Shown piece by piece: positions 32,156 to 44,294 of a DNA stretch of 64,000 nucleotides. Position numbers and translations under genes: made by a program. Where the stretch lies: NCBI RefSeq assembly GCF_029867415.1, contig NW_026705762.1, positions 1 to 64,000 on the forward strand. The letters run 5' to 3'. Positions within the stretch are counted from its first letter, which is position 1, and every line of letters begins with the position of its first letter. The notes beneath the pieces were generated by a model. It ran no database searches and was not told the origin of the DNA. It worked only from the letters and a program-made list of their open reading frames with translations. Origin of the DNA: Vicia villosa (lineage: Eukaryota; Streptophyta; Magnoliopsida; Fabales; Fabaceae).

Positions 32156-34684
32156 TGTCATACCCCAAAATTTGCTCGATCATTTCTGGTCTAATAATTT
32201 ATCAAGGGAATTAAAATTAAGAGTCATGAGATTTAACATTTATATTGTTAAATCCATTCTCTTACAAATTGGAATAGGGGTGTGGATAACAGGTATTTTA
32301 GGACCCAAACAGTTGAGCCCAATTACTACAAGGGTGCTATCATTTTTGGATATAATTGCTTTTTACTAACATTTTATCTTTTATTATTATTACTTTATTA
32401 ACTGTTATTATCTATTGCAGCTTTATTTACTAACATTACTATTCAATATTATTAGGATTATTAGTATAATTAGAATTATTATTATTAACCTTAATATTAG
32501 TCTTATTAGAATTTTTTATTAAATTAATTGGGCAATAGGCCCATTGAGAGTAGAAAACCCTAAGTATAGCATTATAAATAGATAAGTTTTCTAACAATTA
32601 GTGGAGGCCAACTCCAACCACTAACCCTATTCTAGAATCAATACGTACAATACACAAGGAAGCCATTTTTTACTAACAATTCACTTTTGTTTCAGACTGT
32701 AAATATCCCTCCCACTAACCCTGATTCTCTAATCTGAAGCAAAATAAAACCTTTTTTCGTTCACGTAAAGTTTGTACATATATTGTACATTTTGTAAAAC
32801 ACTCAAGGGCAACCACTTGTATTGTTTTCACTAACATACAGACAAAAAAGGAAGACCAGGGAGCACGTTTTGAGAACGAATCCGTATACTTCATCATCAG
32901 GACAAGACTGCCTCACGCCGATACCCAACAGTGGGAACCACCGCACTACGCCCAGCGACCACCGCCGGTAGCTCCTCTATCCGCAACCAATCACCGCGGT
33001 TACCGTCTAGCCGCCGCGACATGAGACAAGCCCATCGGAGTCCGGCGCAAACCGCCACCGCACACACGCAGATGAACAACACCGCCTACGGTTCACACAC
33101 CGCCGCTGCAGCATCGTCCCTTCACCTCCACACGCAAAACACTGCACACACGCAGGACCAAACCGCTACAACACACAACATCACAACCGCGAGATTTCCG
33201 ATGCACTCGCCGTCGCCGCCGACCCTCGAGTCCTTGAGCAATCTCCGCCGTGAATCTTATGCAGGTCCAGTTTCTCCACTTTCCATTTTCTTTTGATTTT
33301 GAAAGCTTTGTTTATGGTTGTTTTGCTTGATGGTAATTCAAATTCTTGATATTTGGGAGAAAACAAATAAGGAAGAAGATAGAAATATGGTGGTTTGGTG
33401 AACAAAAGAAAAAGCTGAGATCTGGAAATATATGCTCGTTTTCATTTGGTCCTCATATTAAATATTTTTATTTTTATATAATCGCCACGTGTCGGCATGC
33501 TATTGGAAAAAGGGTTTGAAAAGTCAAGATAAGATTTGAACTCACACTAGGGAGATACCGTCTCATATTTGTTGCTGTTATCTTTATGATATTTTTTTTA
33601 TTTTGTAAATTTCATTATATTTTGGATTTAAGACGTTGGACAATTATTTTGTCTTATAGATTCCATTGACTTAATTTACCCCCTTGCATCCGTTTGGCCC
33701 CGAATGTATTTTTGGGCCAATTTCTTTTGCTAATAAAACACCTCAATTAACATAGAAATAAAATACACCCCACGATAGAAAAATAGAAATTAATTTATTT
33801 ATATATATATATATATTAATATTAACTTTCATTTAGTTGATTTATGAATTTTCTCTTCGATTCGATTATATCTAATAGTCGCATTGGTGAGAAATAAAAT
33901 AATTAAAATAACAATTTATTCGGTTAAGTGGTTTCGACTATCTTATTAGTCGCGATGATTAACCTTTCTATTTTCCATACTTCAATTCATTATCCTTTTT
34001 AATCGAATCAATCGATTGCGAGGGGTAATGATACAAATTAAATCATACAAATTATTAAAAAATATCCTAATTCGTTATCAGTAATAATCAAATCAATTGA
34101 TTAAAATTGGTAACGGTGCAACTTCAAATCTGTTAACTATGGCGATTGAATCTATTGATCGTCGCGGTTAATAGTGCATACTAAAATCAGGATTGTACGC
34201 CCAAACATCAAAAATACACTAAACCACGACACTACAGAAAATTACCCCTTCAAACACTGCGATGTTCATAACTATGATAAGGTAATTCAAAATACCTTCG
34301 AACATTCGCATTTCAAAACAACTTTAAAACAACTTCAAATACATTCATAATTCTAATTCTAAGGCGTACAATCCTGTCCCCGAACTACGTTGACTCTGAT
34401 TCTCCATAAGGAGATACGTAGGCACTTGGCAACAAGGCGAGTCCCCTTCCCAAAAATCTCAATTTTTCCCCTTATTCAATTTTTTAGTTATAAAACCTTA
34501 ACTTTTAGCCATAAAACTTGACCCTTAGATTCAAAGCCAATAGGAAAGGGTTGAGGGTGCCTAACACCTTCCCTCGACCTGAATATAGTATCTTACCCTG
34601 ATCTCTATACTGCGTAGGGTTTCCTATTCGCCCTTCAGAATAGGTGGCAACTCTCTAAGTTAAAATTTTAGGCAGGTTGCTACA
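32156..34684 (+). repeat. 3' LTR of the non-autonomous element
   Basis: 2,529 bp, same length as the 5' LTR and about 99.4% identical by hand count. TATA box at 32573-32581; the LTR ORF is at 32931-33296. It ends GCTACA before the GAACC target duplication. Confidence 0.92.
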
Positions 34685-35098
34685 GAACCCAACAAAGGAA
34701 ATGAAGTAGACCTCGAGATGAAACTTTTGACATAGGTCTCGCTTCAAGAAGGTAATTCAACCAGGAGATATGAATTTTTGAATATCCACAAGACAATGGA
34801 GCTGTAAGACAGAATTTTCAGAAACAATTAATTTCCGCCACTTTCCTTAGCTTTCGGCTTGAACACGAAAGATGTAGAGAATGTCGAAATAGTCCTGACC
34901 ATGCGGGATTCAAGCTCATATCACCTTCTAAATGAGAATTACAATTTTTGCATTTTCATCGTACAGACAGAACTTCGCACCGCATTCTCTTAAAACCATG
35001 AGAACTCTTTATTATTTTTCTTCGATTTTCAAACGACAAAATAAACGTCCTTAATAACTTATAGATCAAGTAAGGAGGGAAAATTTTAGGGTGCAACA

Positions 35099-36100
35099 CC
35101 GTGTCATTGAAAAGGGTTTCGAATCAGGGAAAAAACATGCTAGGTGGAGACAAAGTCGAAAAGATGAAGTTTTGTGAGCCATGTGTACTCGGAAAATTTT
35201 GAAGAGTGAAGTTCAACAATGGCAAACAAAGAACACATGGATCCCTTGATTACATCCATGCTGATCTTTAGGGGTCTGCAAGGTGTCCATCACATTCAGG
35301 AGCAAGGTATTTTCTATCCATAGTAGATGATTATTCCAGAAAATTATAGGTATTCATCCAGAAGACTATGGATGAAACTTTTGAGAAATTCAATAGTTGG
35401 AAGACTCTGGAATAAAATCAGACTCACATAAAGGTCAAGAGGTTGAGAACCGATAATGGCCTTGAATTTTGCAAAGAGGCGTTCGACAGCTTTTGTGCTG
35501 CCTCTGGTATTGCAAGGCCTGGAACTACTACACATACTCCACAACAATGGTTTGGCTGAAAGGTTTAATCGAACTATTTTGGAGAGAGTTAGATGCATGT
35601 TGACTAGTGTTGGGTTAAAGAAGGTGTTTTGGGCCGAGGGTGTTTCAACGGCAACATATCTAATAAACAAATATCCTTCGACTGTGTTAGATATGAAGAC
35701 ACCTGAAGAATTTTGGTCGGAACACCCACCAGATCTCGAAAAACTTAGAGTATTTGGTTTGGTAGCCTATGCTCACATTAGGCAAGACAAGGTCGAACCT
35801 AGAGCTCTGAAATGCATGTTCATGGGATACCCTAAAGGAGTCAAGGTTTATAGGCTATGGTGCTTAGAGCCAGGTCACAAGAGGAGTATCATCAGTCGAT
35901 ATGTAATTTTCAATGAAGCTGAAATGGCTTTTAAGAAAAATAATGATATTGGTCGAAGTGAAGAAATATCTAACGAAGAGCTGGAACAAGTAGAGATTCC
36001 TGTTGAGGTGGAGCATGTTGATGCTGAATTAGATATCCTAGATGAAGTCGAAGAAGAAGAAGATGTCCAGGAAGTTGAGGAAACTGTCGATGACTACATA
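35099..36100 (+). pseudogene. copia integrase (broken)
   Basis: Resumes the copia frame after the nested insertion: GGDKVEKMKFCEPCVLGKF completes the zinc-binding region that began at 15100. The catalytic triad can be located: Asp in HADL (about 35263), Asp in TDNG (35452-35454) and Glu in LAERFN (about 35558). A TGA near 35212, stops near 35414, and a frame change around 35500-35530 break it. The long frame 35456-36382 includes VFWAEGVSTATYLINKYPST and an acidic linker (EEEEDVQEVEE). The enzyme is inactive. Confidence 0.85.
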
Positions 36101-37004
36101 TTATCAAGAGATAGGTTGAGAAGAGTCATCAAGCCACCTCAAAGTCTTGGGTATGCAGATCTTATAACTTATGCCTTAATCTCTGCAAGTGAGGTTCTAG
36201 ATGAAGAACCTAGAGACTATAAGGAAGTTATGAGGATTCGAAATAAGATAGAATGGCTGAAGACCATGAATGATGAGATGAAATATCTTCATGATAATCA
36301 CACTTGGGAACTGATTAAGAAAACTGTTGGAGCAAGGTTAGTCAGTTGTAAATGGATTTTCAAAGGTAAGGAAGGAATCTAAGGAGTTGCATCAAAAAGA
36401 TACAAGGCAAGGTTAGTCACTAGGGGTTTCACTTCAGAAAGAAAGTGACGACTTCAATGATGTGTTTTCTCTTGTTGTGAAGCATAGGTCCATTCGAATG
36501 TTTCTTACCATGGTGGCACAATTTGATCTTGAACTGGAACAGATGGATGTGAAGATTACGTTCTTGTATGGTGATCTAACCGAAACAATCTTGATGAGGC
36601 AACCTGAAGGGTATGTCGAATAGGGGAAGGAAGATTATGTGTGCAAGAAAAAAAGATCTTTATATGGAGTGAAACAATCTCCTCGACAGTAAAATAAGAG
36701 ATTCGACACGTTCATGGCATGCATAAGTTTCGTTAGAAGTTAGTTCGACCATTGTGTTTACTTACGATTTCAACCTGGTAATTCATTTGTTATTTTGTTG
36801 CTTTATGTGGATGATATTATCATAGCAAGCAATAATGTTGAAGATGTGATGAGGGTGAAGGCTGAACTCAATAAAGAGTTCGATATGAAGGATCTGGGAG
36901 CTGCATAAAGGATTCTCGGGATTGACATTCAAAGAGATAGAAACCAGTCAAAATTATGCTTATCTAAAGAGGCATACCTACGAAAGATTTTCGAAAATTT
37001 AGGT
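36101..37004 (+). pseudogene. copia reverse transcriptase (broken)
   Basis: Starts with the typical HTWELIKK and LVSCKWIFKGK block (up to 36382). Fragments in other frames follow, with several stops. The active-site box LLYVDDIII (YVDD at 36804-36815) is conserved. Multiple frameshifts between 36380 and 36900 make it non-functional. Confidence 0.85.
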
Positions 37005-37736
37005 ATGTCAAATCCGAAGTTTATTGTGACTCTAACAAACCCTCAATTTAAGATGAGTATTGATCAGTGTCCCAATACTGATGTTGAAAGAGCTTATATG
37101 AATAGAATTCCATATGCTAATATAGTAGGTTCTTTGATGTATGTTATGGTATGTACTAGACCCGACATAGCATGTGCATTAAGTATTATAAGCAAGTACA
37201 TGTCGATTCCTGGAAAGGCTCACTGGAAAGCATTGAAGTTGATTCTAAGGTACATAAATGGGTCTCTAAATAGAGTCCTAATTTATGGTGGAGCCTTGGG
37301 TGAAGATAATAAAGCAGTAATCGAAGGATATGTCGACTCTGATTATGCAGGTTGTATAGGTTCCAGAAAATCTATTTTTGGATATGTTTTCACTATGTTT
37401 GGCACAACAATTAGTTGGAAAGCAACACTTTAGAAGGTTGTTGTTTTATCAACCACTGAAGCGGAATATAAAGAGCTAAAACTTCAAGGTAGAGGTATCA
37501 CTGTTAAATGTGATAGTCAAAGTTCTATACACATGTCGAAGAACTCATCATATCATGAGGGAAGCAAACACATCGATGTGAGGTTGCATTTTGTTAGAGG
37601 AGTAATCAAGCGTGGAGAAGTCCAAGTGCTGAAGGTTTCGACAAATCATAATGGTGCTAATATGATTATCAAGATATTATCGAGTTGCAAGTTTTTCCAC
37701 TGTATGCAGTTGATAAAGCTACATGACGAAAGCTAG
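37005..37736 (+). pseudogene. copia RNase H (single stop)
   Basis: CTRPDIACALSIISKYMS is the RT-RNase H connection. YVDSDYAGC carries the first catalytic Asp, LSTTEAEY the catalytic Glu, then VKCDSQSSIHMSKN and GSKHIDVRLHFVRG. A TAG at 37431-37433 and a deletion around 37480 interrupt the domain. It removes RNA from the RNA/DNA hybrid in active elements. Confidence 0.85.
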
Positions 37737-37761
37737 TTGTTCTTTGATATTAGAGTTTGTT

Positions 37762-37775
37762 ACAAGGTGGATATT
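37762..37775 (+). promoter_or_regulatory. Polypurine tract of the copia element
   Basis: ACAAGGTGGATATT directly before the 3' LTR start TGTGAGAATT, the usual AAGGTGGA(G)ATT form in copia elements. No obvious strong stem-loop upstream, unlike the four gypsy elements here. Confidence 0.7.
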
Positions 37776-38286
37776 TGTGAGAATTTGATAGAACTCTATT
37801 AGGTCTAAGAGTAGCTTCTGGTTCGACAGGATTTATGCATGCCATTAAAGTATGTTTACATGCTGATGTCAAAGACCTACATACTGTAGTCGAAGTGTGT
37901 TGTAGTAAGTGGGAGTCGAAATGCTAGGGTTGTTAGTATTTCGAATTGGGCCTGTTTGTTATATCCAATTGTTTAAGTTAGCTTGTACCCTAAGTTATCT
38001 TGTAATGGGTATTTAAGAAAAAGTCCATTAGTTTAGTATGTTAGGTCTATTATAAATGGCATACTAGTCTCTCATCATTGCATATTACTAATCCTAATAT
38101 AGGGTGAGAGGGTTATTTGTTATTCTTGTAACACTTGTAATCTTGATTGATAGAGAAAGTAAACAATAGCAGTTATAACCAATCCTTGTTGTTCTTCTTG
38201 TTTTATCATCTTTTCTATCCTTGTGTGTTTCTTGATCACAAAAAAATAATTTATACTTTGTTTATCAAGGCACCATTTTCACAATA
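37776..38286 (+). repeat. 3' LTR of the copia element
   Basis: 511 bp, TGTGAGAATTTG to TTTTCACAATA, followed by target duplication ATGAT. Roughly 8% different from the 5' copy. Confidence 0.9.
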
Positions 38287-38291
38287 ATGAT

Positions 38292-38830
38292 GATGATGAT
38301 TTTTGTAACTACTCTTCTTTTCCTTATATCTTTTTATAATGAACTGTGATTGCTCACCCTTTCTGTTTGAATGTTTCCTCCACGTGGGTAACACGCAGGT
38401 GATCAGGAATAGTTTCGTAGAGACTTTGAAGATAACTTCAGAGTATTTTATTTAATTCTATTTATTAGAAGATGTATTGCTCTGATACGTAAAATCGGGA
38501 TGAGAACGCTATATTTTGCGAATAATTACTATGCTTTGGTTAATTTATTTCATGAGTTTTTGGATGATAAAGATGTTTTGAATCCTAGCTATAAAGAACT
38601 GAACTATTATGAGTTTTGTTTATGAAGAAGTTATTATGTAAAGATAAATCCGCTGCAACATTTTTGTTGATTTGTTATTATGAGATGTTTAAAATGATAT
38701 AACCCTTGTTACGGAGCATGAACGTTATTGTGATGTTTTTATGAAGTGTGACGCCCTTGAGTGGTGATTTTCTTTGAATTATTTTCGTAAATTATATGTG
38801 CAATATTTGTGGGTATAGAAGGGTGTTACA
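38292..38830 (+). mobile_element. Tekay-type LTR fragment, right piece
   Basis: Continues 12960-13317 across the copia insertion. The TTGCTCACCCTTT...AGGTGATCAGG block corresponds to the ACTCACCCTTACTTTGATG region of the Tekay LTR (55721 on). It ends in TAGAAGGGTGTTACA, the same end as at 56100 and 61532. No gene. Confidence 0.65.
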
Positions 38831-38833
38831 TCC

Positions 38834-39978
38834 TGAAGGATAGAAAAACACTTAGAAAGGGGGGTTTGAATAAGTGTAGCTTTAAAAACTTGTAAGATAA
38901 AAACTATTTGCACAATGATTTTTATCCTGGTTCGTTGTTAACTAAACTACTCCAGTCCACCCCCTTGGAGTGATTTACCTCACCTGAGGATTTAATCCAC
39001 TAATCACACTTGATTATAATGGTTTTCCACTTAGAAACACTCTAAGTCTTCTAGAGTATCCTGATCACAACCTGATCACTCTAGGAACAAACTGCTTAGA
39101 CAACTTCTAAGACTTGCTAGAGTATACTGATCAACAACCTGATCACTCTAGAACTTACAACTTAATGTAAACAAATTCTTTTAAGAGTTACAATGCTTCT
39201 CATAAAGCTATTATCACAACTGTGATTTTCTCTTAAGTTTAAGCTTAAAATCTCACTAAGATATTACAACAGCAATGTAGTGAGCTTGATGATGAAGTTT
39301 GAGAGCTTTTGATTTGAACAGCGTTTCTACAAGTTGGTTCAGAGTTTGTAAATCGTTTTTCCTTGCTTCTCATCAGAACTTCATATTTATAGGCACTTTA
39401 GAAGATGACTGTTGGGAGCATTTAATGCTTTGCGTAATCCGTACAGCATTGCATTTAATGTTTCACTCTTTTGTCAACTACCTCGAGCCTTGTTTCCGCT
39501 GTGTCTATTGACGTTGCCTTTAATAGCTTCTAACGTTCCTTTTGTCAGTCAGCGTAGCCTGCCAGTCTAGTACTTGCTTCTGATCTGACGTTTGTGTAAA
39601 CAATGTTTGAATATCATCAGAGTCAAATAGCTAGGTGCAGAGCATCTTCTTGTCTTCTGACCTTGAAGTGCTTCTGAGCGTGATACCATGAGAACTTCAG
39701 TGCTTCTGCTTCTGATCTCAAGATCTTCTGATGCTTCCATAGACCCATGTTCTGATTCTGCTTGACCATCTTCTGATGTCTTGCCAGACCACGTTCTGAT
39801 GTTGCATGCTGAACCTTTCTGAGTCAGTGCTTCTTGCGCTGATTTTATGCATACTCTTTGTATAATTCCTGAAACGGAAATTGCATAGTATTAGAGTACC
39901 ACATTATCTCATACAAAATTCATATCCTTGTTATCATCAAAACTAAGAATATTGATCAGAACAAATCTTGTTCTAACA
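38834..39978 (-). mobile_element. Solo LTR, Ty1/copia SIRE-like (TSD CATCC)
   Basis: 1,145 bp. On the minus strand it starts TGTTAGAACAAGATTTG and ends TTTTTCTATCCTTCA. CATCC flanks it at 38829-38833 and 39979-39983. A TATA box (CTATAAATATG, minus) lies near 39397-39384. The family assignment rests on recognising the LTR ends and is less certain than the solo-LTR structure. It inserted at the joint between the Tekay LTR end and Tat-A gag. Confidence 0.85.
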
Positions 39979-39983
39979 CATCC

Positions 39984-41110
39984 CCTGCAAATTTTGTAAA
40001 CTTTGGGATTTTCCAACCTCTGGGTAATTTAGTTTGAATTATATATTCAGAGAATGGAGACACAAAATTCGGCCTATGGAGGCCTATGCTTAAACCATTT
40101 TTGGCTAATATTTTTTCTACCACATTATTTATATGATTATGCCATACTAGGTTATTTTGTCGAAGATTTCCCAGAACCTCGTCAGTGTCTTGGTTTTGTT
40201 ACACCACGAAAACTCTTGGTGCTTCTTGGTCTATGGCGCCTTCAAGTTCCTTGTGTGCGGGTATTTTGACCGCTGCTGCTTGTTGTCGAGGCTGTGCACC
40301 TGGAAACTATTGGCTGACAATTGAGGAGCGCTAAATAAATCAGCAATTTTCCCCATCTGTTGTGCTAATTGCTAGTAACCATGTGTGGTGTTCTGAATCA
40401 AAGGATTGAACACCGAGCTCATTTTTTGCGCAAGCAAATTAACCATTTCATGGTTACTCTTGTTGACTTGTTGTCTAAATAATTTGAGAGTCTGATTGGC
40501 CACAGTTGACATTCTAGAAAAAGGTAACTAGATCCCAAAAGTGGTTGCACCGTTCGATCAGGGTAAGTCACTATTGTCCCTAGGGGTAAATAAGGATTCC
40601 CAAGGGATGTAACAACCATTGTGTTGTCTGGGAACGTGGACGCGATAGGTTGAAGGCTTGTCGTTACTGATGTTCGCATATCATAAGGTTGTTCTCGACC
40701 ATTTAAGGGCGTTGAAATAATCATTGGAAAGAAAGGCCTTTGGTCTACAACCACGCTTTGGAGTTCCCTGGGTGTAGTAGGAACACTCGACACTCGTGGT
40801 GGCGTAACTACTGTCCCTAGTGGGGCAGTTAGATTATTTATCTGAATGGCATCAGAAGGATTCTCTCCTCCTATATTCGATGCTCCTATTACATCTTGCG
40901 ATGATACGTTCGCTTGTCCTTCTGTGTTTTGATGGTCATTTTGGTGAGGTGGGGGTATTTGTCGACGGTGGATGTACCATTTCTAACAATCTTTTACCAC
41001 TCCTTAAGTGCATACAACCAATCGCATTTGACAAATGAAGAATTGACAATATTTTGTAACAAAAACACACTTTTTGTAAAGAATTTACTTATGGATTTAA
41101 TGCACAAATA
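39984..41110 (-). pseudogene. Tat-A gag, N-terminal region (broken)
   Basis: Reads leftward from the PBS. A frame from 40793 down to 40419 contains VSSVPTTPRELQSVVVDQRP followed by polar, low-conservation text typical of the N-terminal part of Tat gag. Near 40018-39984 the sequence gives LPRGWKIPKFTKFAG, the conserved entry of the gag core. Stops and frame changes occur throughout. The rest of gag is missing at the junction with the inserted LTRs. Confidence 0.7.
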
Positions 41111-41129
41111 GGTCCCACTGGGCGTGCCA
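41111..41129 (-). promoter_or_regulatory. Primer-binding site of Tat-A
   Basis: On the minus strand TGGCACGCCCAGTGGGACC stands three bases after the LTR end (GTAAACA). It starts with TGG as expected for a tRNA 3' CCA. I do not assign the tRNA. Confidence 0.6.
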
Positions 41130-41254
41130 ACTTGTTTACTGTGAAATTTAGTAAACAAGTGCTAGTCTTCCAAAATGAATACTTACAGGATCAACTAGTT
41201 GATCCTAGGACATATGTGCAAAAATACTTGTGACTTTGTTTGAGTGTTTGGTGT

Positions 41255-44200
41255 TGTCATACCCCAATTTTTGACCCTAAGATTACACATCATTTGCATA
41301 CCAATCATCAATCAAGAAGTTTTAACTTAGAGTTCTACCAGTGATGTTGTGCTCAATCCATCTGCAAGGGAATCATCGAGCACCCATGTTTTAGTCTTGT
41401 ATATATTGTTTTACTAACCAAAATACCAAAAATATTGCCTTGTGCTTTTGTGTGTTTGTGTTTTGTAGGTATCAAGTCAAAACGTCCATCAAAAGGAGCA
41501 TTTTTCAACATTTTCACTATGCAAATCGATTTGCATAAGGTGTAAATCGATTTACACAACTGATTCTGCACCAGATTTGCTTCTGCCATCAGTGCAGATC
41601 GATTTGCATAAGACAACAATCGATTTGCATAACTGTTTTTGCCCCAGATTTTGCCTTTTTCAGCTATGTAAATGCACCAGTGCGAATTTGGAAAAATGAA
41701 GGCAAATTTCAGCTTTTGAAAGTGTTGACATCATTTGCAAGCATGGGAAGCATGACTTAGTTCTTACATTTGATTCTCTACATCATCTAATCATAAACCC
41801 TCATGTGATTGCATCAAGACCATTGGATTTCATTTTTGGCTCCAAATCCTTTTCCCAAGCCTAATTCTATTTTCCAATCCTAACTCCAAGCCACAAAATT
41901 TCCCAAGCCTAAGTGCTATAAATTGAGGCACTCCCCTCCTCATTTTTCAAGCTTTGATAGCCAAGAAAACTCTTGCTCTTTCTCTCCTCACCTCTTCCAA
42001 ACCCCTCACTCAAAGCTCTCTTCTTCTTCCATAAAAATTAGTGAGTCACATCTTGAACCTCACTAATTTAGAGCTAAACCTCAACATAAACACTACTTTC
42101 TTCATCAATTGTGAGAGATCAAGGCTTGTGGTTGTGTGTTCTTGAAGAAGATTCAAAGTTTGTGAAGATTTGGTAAATTCTAGATCCTTTACATGATCCA
42201 AGATGTGATCCACTGTTGTTTATGCTTGATGCACCTTTGGTGCTACATTGATGAGATTTGCTTGCTTACTTGATACATTTTCGTGCACAAATTGATCCAA
42301 GATCACAAGGTGTTTGGTTTTATGTTTAAACAAGTTTTCTTCTCTTTATTTGCTGTTTTTTTTTGAAAACTGTGTTGTGCAAATCGATTTACATCTGGTG
42401 CAAATCGATTTACACAACTGAAAAAATGCGCAGATTTGAAAACAGAGTTATGCAAATCGATTTACACTCTGTGCAAATCGATTTACATCTGGACAGAATG
42501 CTTGTTTTTGTGGTTTTTGACTTGCTTTTGGTTCTAACTCATCTCCTACTCCATTCTTTTGATACTTTCTTTGAATCACAAGTTAGAGGCCTAATTTCTC
42601 TCTAATTTCAATGAACTTAGGGCGTCGATAGGATGAGAATCCAAATCCGCAATATTAAGTGATTGAAATTATGGATGAAAGGAGCTTTTAATGTGGTTCC
42701 ATCTTTTACTTCTCTTTATTTTGATCGATGAAAGTCTTAATACCTTGAGAATTCTTATGGATTCTTGGTAAAGACTAGATCACTCACCATTTTTCTTTTC
42801 GTGCGGTATTGCTTTCGGAGAGTGATCTACATATCGCTTCTCTCGCATGCATTAGCACATAAAGTTTTGACCGGCCTCGTTGTAGGGTGATTTCTACATA
42901 AATCACTTGGCGATCTGCTTAACATAGCGCAATATTTCGTGTCCCTAATCAAAAAAAGATCAAATATGGAAGAGAATTGTATGCGGTTGATTTAAGACTT
43001 ATGGAGGTTTATCGTGTAGTCGCTATGATTTTATCAAGCTTCTGATAAATGTCCATTGAATTTAAATCCGAGAACATCCTTCACTCACCATCGATCTTAA
43101 TTACTAACTTTGATAACATACTTGACAAGTTTCAAGATGGTTATCTTTAACATCTAACAATTGACTTTAATTTCCGCAACTTATTATATTGCTCTTTATA
43201 TTTTTCGCTTTATCGCTTTATTTTATCATTTCATCATATTTACATTCCGCTATTTTCTCTTTGTCCACTTGGACATATGTTTATGTTTCCGCCATTTTCT
43301 TTTGTCCACTTGGACCATACTTTACTTTTATGCTAAAACACTAATAAATAACAAAAATCTAAAAAACACCTAAGGCTCTCTTTTGGACTATTGGTTACTA
43401 TCCCTAGCATTTTGGAGATTCGGACTTATGGACTTAGTACCTCTGGACCCTCATGATATTGTTACTCTGCTGTTATTCTCTCTGTCTGGCATTGGATTGT
43501 TGTTTGTTTGTATGTGCAGGTATTTCCTTGAAAGCCCTTGATGGTTAATTCCAAGGCATTGATATAAGGATTTTACCAGAAAACAACTGTTACTCTGCCC
43601 GATTTTCGTCAGAATTTTAATGTGCTTAATGCAAAGTGGTGCTAAGATAATAAGTTCATCTGGATCCCCAAGTGGTAATATGTGTTGGTATTGATAAGTC
43701 CAAAGGATGGGAAATCTACATTGACTCATAATGTCAAGTGTTGGCTTCTTAATTCGGTTAGACCGTTTCTTTCCTTAGCTTTTATTTTATGCACTAGGTT
43801 AGCCTCTTCATCTCCTCCCACTTCTTAAATTTTCAAAATCTTCTCCCTTTTTCAAAAACCTTCTTATGTTTGCAATCTTTTCAAAACCTTTTCTCTTAAT
43901 ATCTTTTGCCCTTAGTGGTCTTTTTCTTCAAAAAGTTTAGACACGATTAATTGTCGAAACGAGTGGTTATACCCCACGATTTTGAAATTGATTGATATAA
44001 TGAGATCTTTTCCGCGTGAGAGAGCTAGTGGCATACTCGTTGATTTTATCCGAGTTGGAGCCCTTCTTTCATTTGCGATGCAAAGAACTCATTTGTTCTC
44101 ATGCTCAAGATCAATGGCTGAGTATTTCTCTCCGACGACAATAAAGTGTTTATTCGTTTTAAAAACGTTTTCCCTTTTAAGCGGAACTACATTAGCTCTG

Positions 44201-44294
44201 ACTTCTCCATTGCACCGAGGAGGTATGTAGGCCCAAGTCGAAATATTGATTCGAGTCAATCCTATGGCTTCGATATCAGATTTTCCCCGCTACA
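41255..44294 (+). mobile_element. Solo LTR, Ogre-related (TSD GGTGT)
   Basis: 3,040 bp, TGTCATACCCC...CCCGCTACA, flanked by GGTGT at 41250-41254 and 44295-44299. TATA box TATAAATT at 41917-41924. The start equals that of the Ogre LTR at 2616 and the end resembles the GCTACA of the non-autonomous element. It carries ATCGAT-centred palindromes (41519-41640, 42379-42492). No coding remnants, so a solo LTR formed by LTR-LTR recombination. Confidence 0.9.
41519..42492. repeat. Two clusters of AAATCGATTT palindromes
   Basis: Copies at 41519-41536 (ATGCAAATCGATTTGCAT), 41541-41556 (TGTAAATCGATTTACA), degenerate ones at about 41590-41606 and 41617-41630, and four more between 42378 and 42490. The outer bases vary in pairs (TGC..GCA versus TGT..ACA) in some copies. 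The clusters flank the presumed transcription start. Confidence 0.7.

Larger units (their letters stand above)
22960..34684 (+). mobile_element. Complete non-autonomous Ogre-related LTR element (LARD-like), TSD GAACC
   Basis: Two LTRs of 2,529 bp each (22960-25488 and 32156-34684) start TGTCATACCCC and end GGTTGCTACA. GAACC flanks the whole at 22955-22959 and 34685-34689. A PBS (25491-25508) and PPT (32144-32155) are in place. The 6,667-bp internal region has no gag, protease, RT or integrase motif in any frame. It keeps text related to the Ogre post-pol spacer (28453-28570), so gag-pol was lost and replication must be in trans. The LTRs differ at about 15 sites by hand count (0.6%, mostly transitions), so the insertion is recent. 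Confidence 0.92.
15128..35098 (-). mobile_element. Ogre-type solo LTR (4.7 kb net) interrupted by two insertions
   Basis: On the minus strand it begins TGTTGCACCCTAAAATTT (35098 down) and ends GGTAGCGACA (15128). Removing the nested elements leaves about 4,717 bp without gag or pol, so it is a solo LTR. Flanks: CCATG at 15123-15127; on the right CCGTG, explained by a 2-bp deletion (AT) in the expected CCATGTGTC. The copia frame then joins correctly (GHV...SLK). Pieces: 15128-16250, 19770-22959 and 34685-35098. Near its end it has the AGCACC...GCGTAA block and GTGGCGACTC seen in other Ogre-type LTRs. The stretches contain only short ORFs without motifs. Confidence 0.8.
13318..38286 (+). mobile_element. 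Ty1/copia element with nested insertions (TSD ATGAT)
   Basis: Borders: 5' LTR 13318-13827, 3' LTR 37776-38286, with ATGAT at 13313-13317 and 38287-38291. Gag, protease and the start of integrase lie at 13844-15127; integrase, RT and RNase H at 35099-37736. The domain order GAG-PR-INT-RT-RH shows Ty1/copia. It is interrupted by a 20-kb nest (15128-35098). The two LTRs differ at roughly 43 of 510 sites by hand count (about 8%), and all ORFs are broken, so it is old and dead. Confidence 0.9.
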
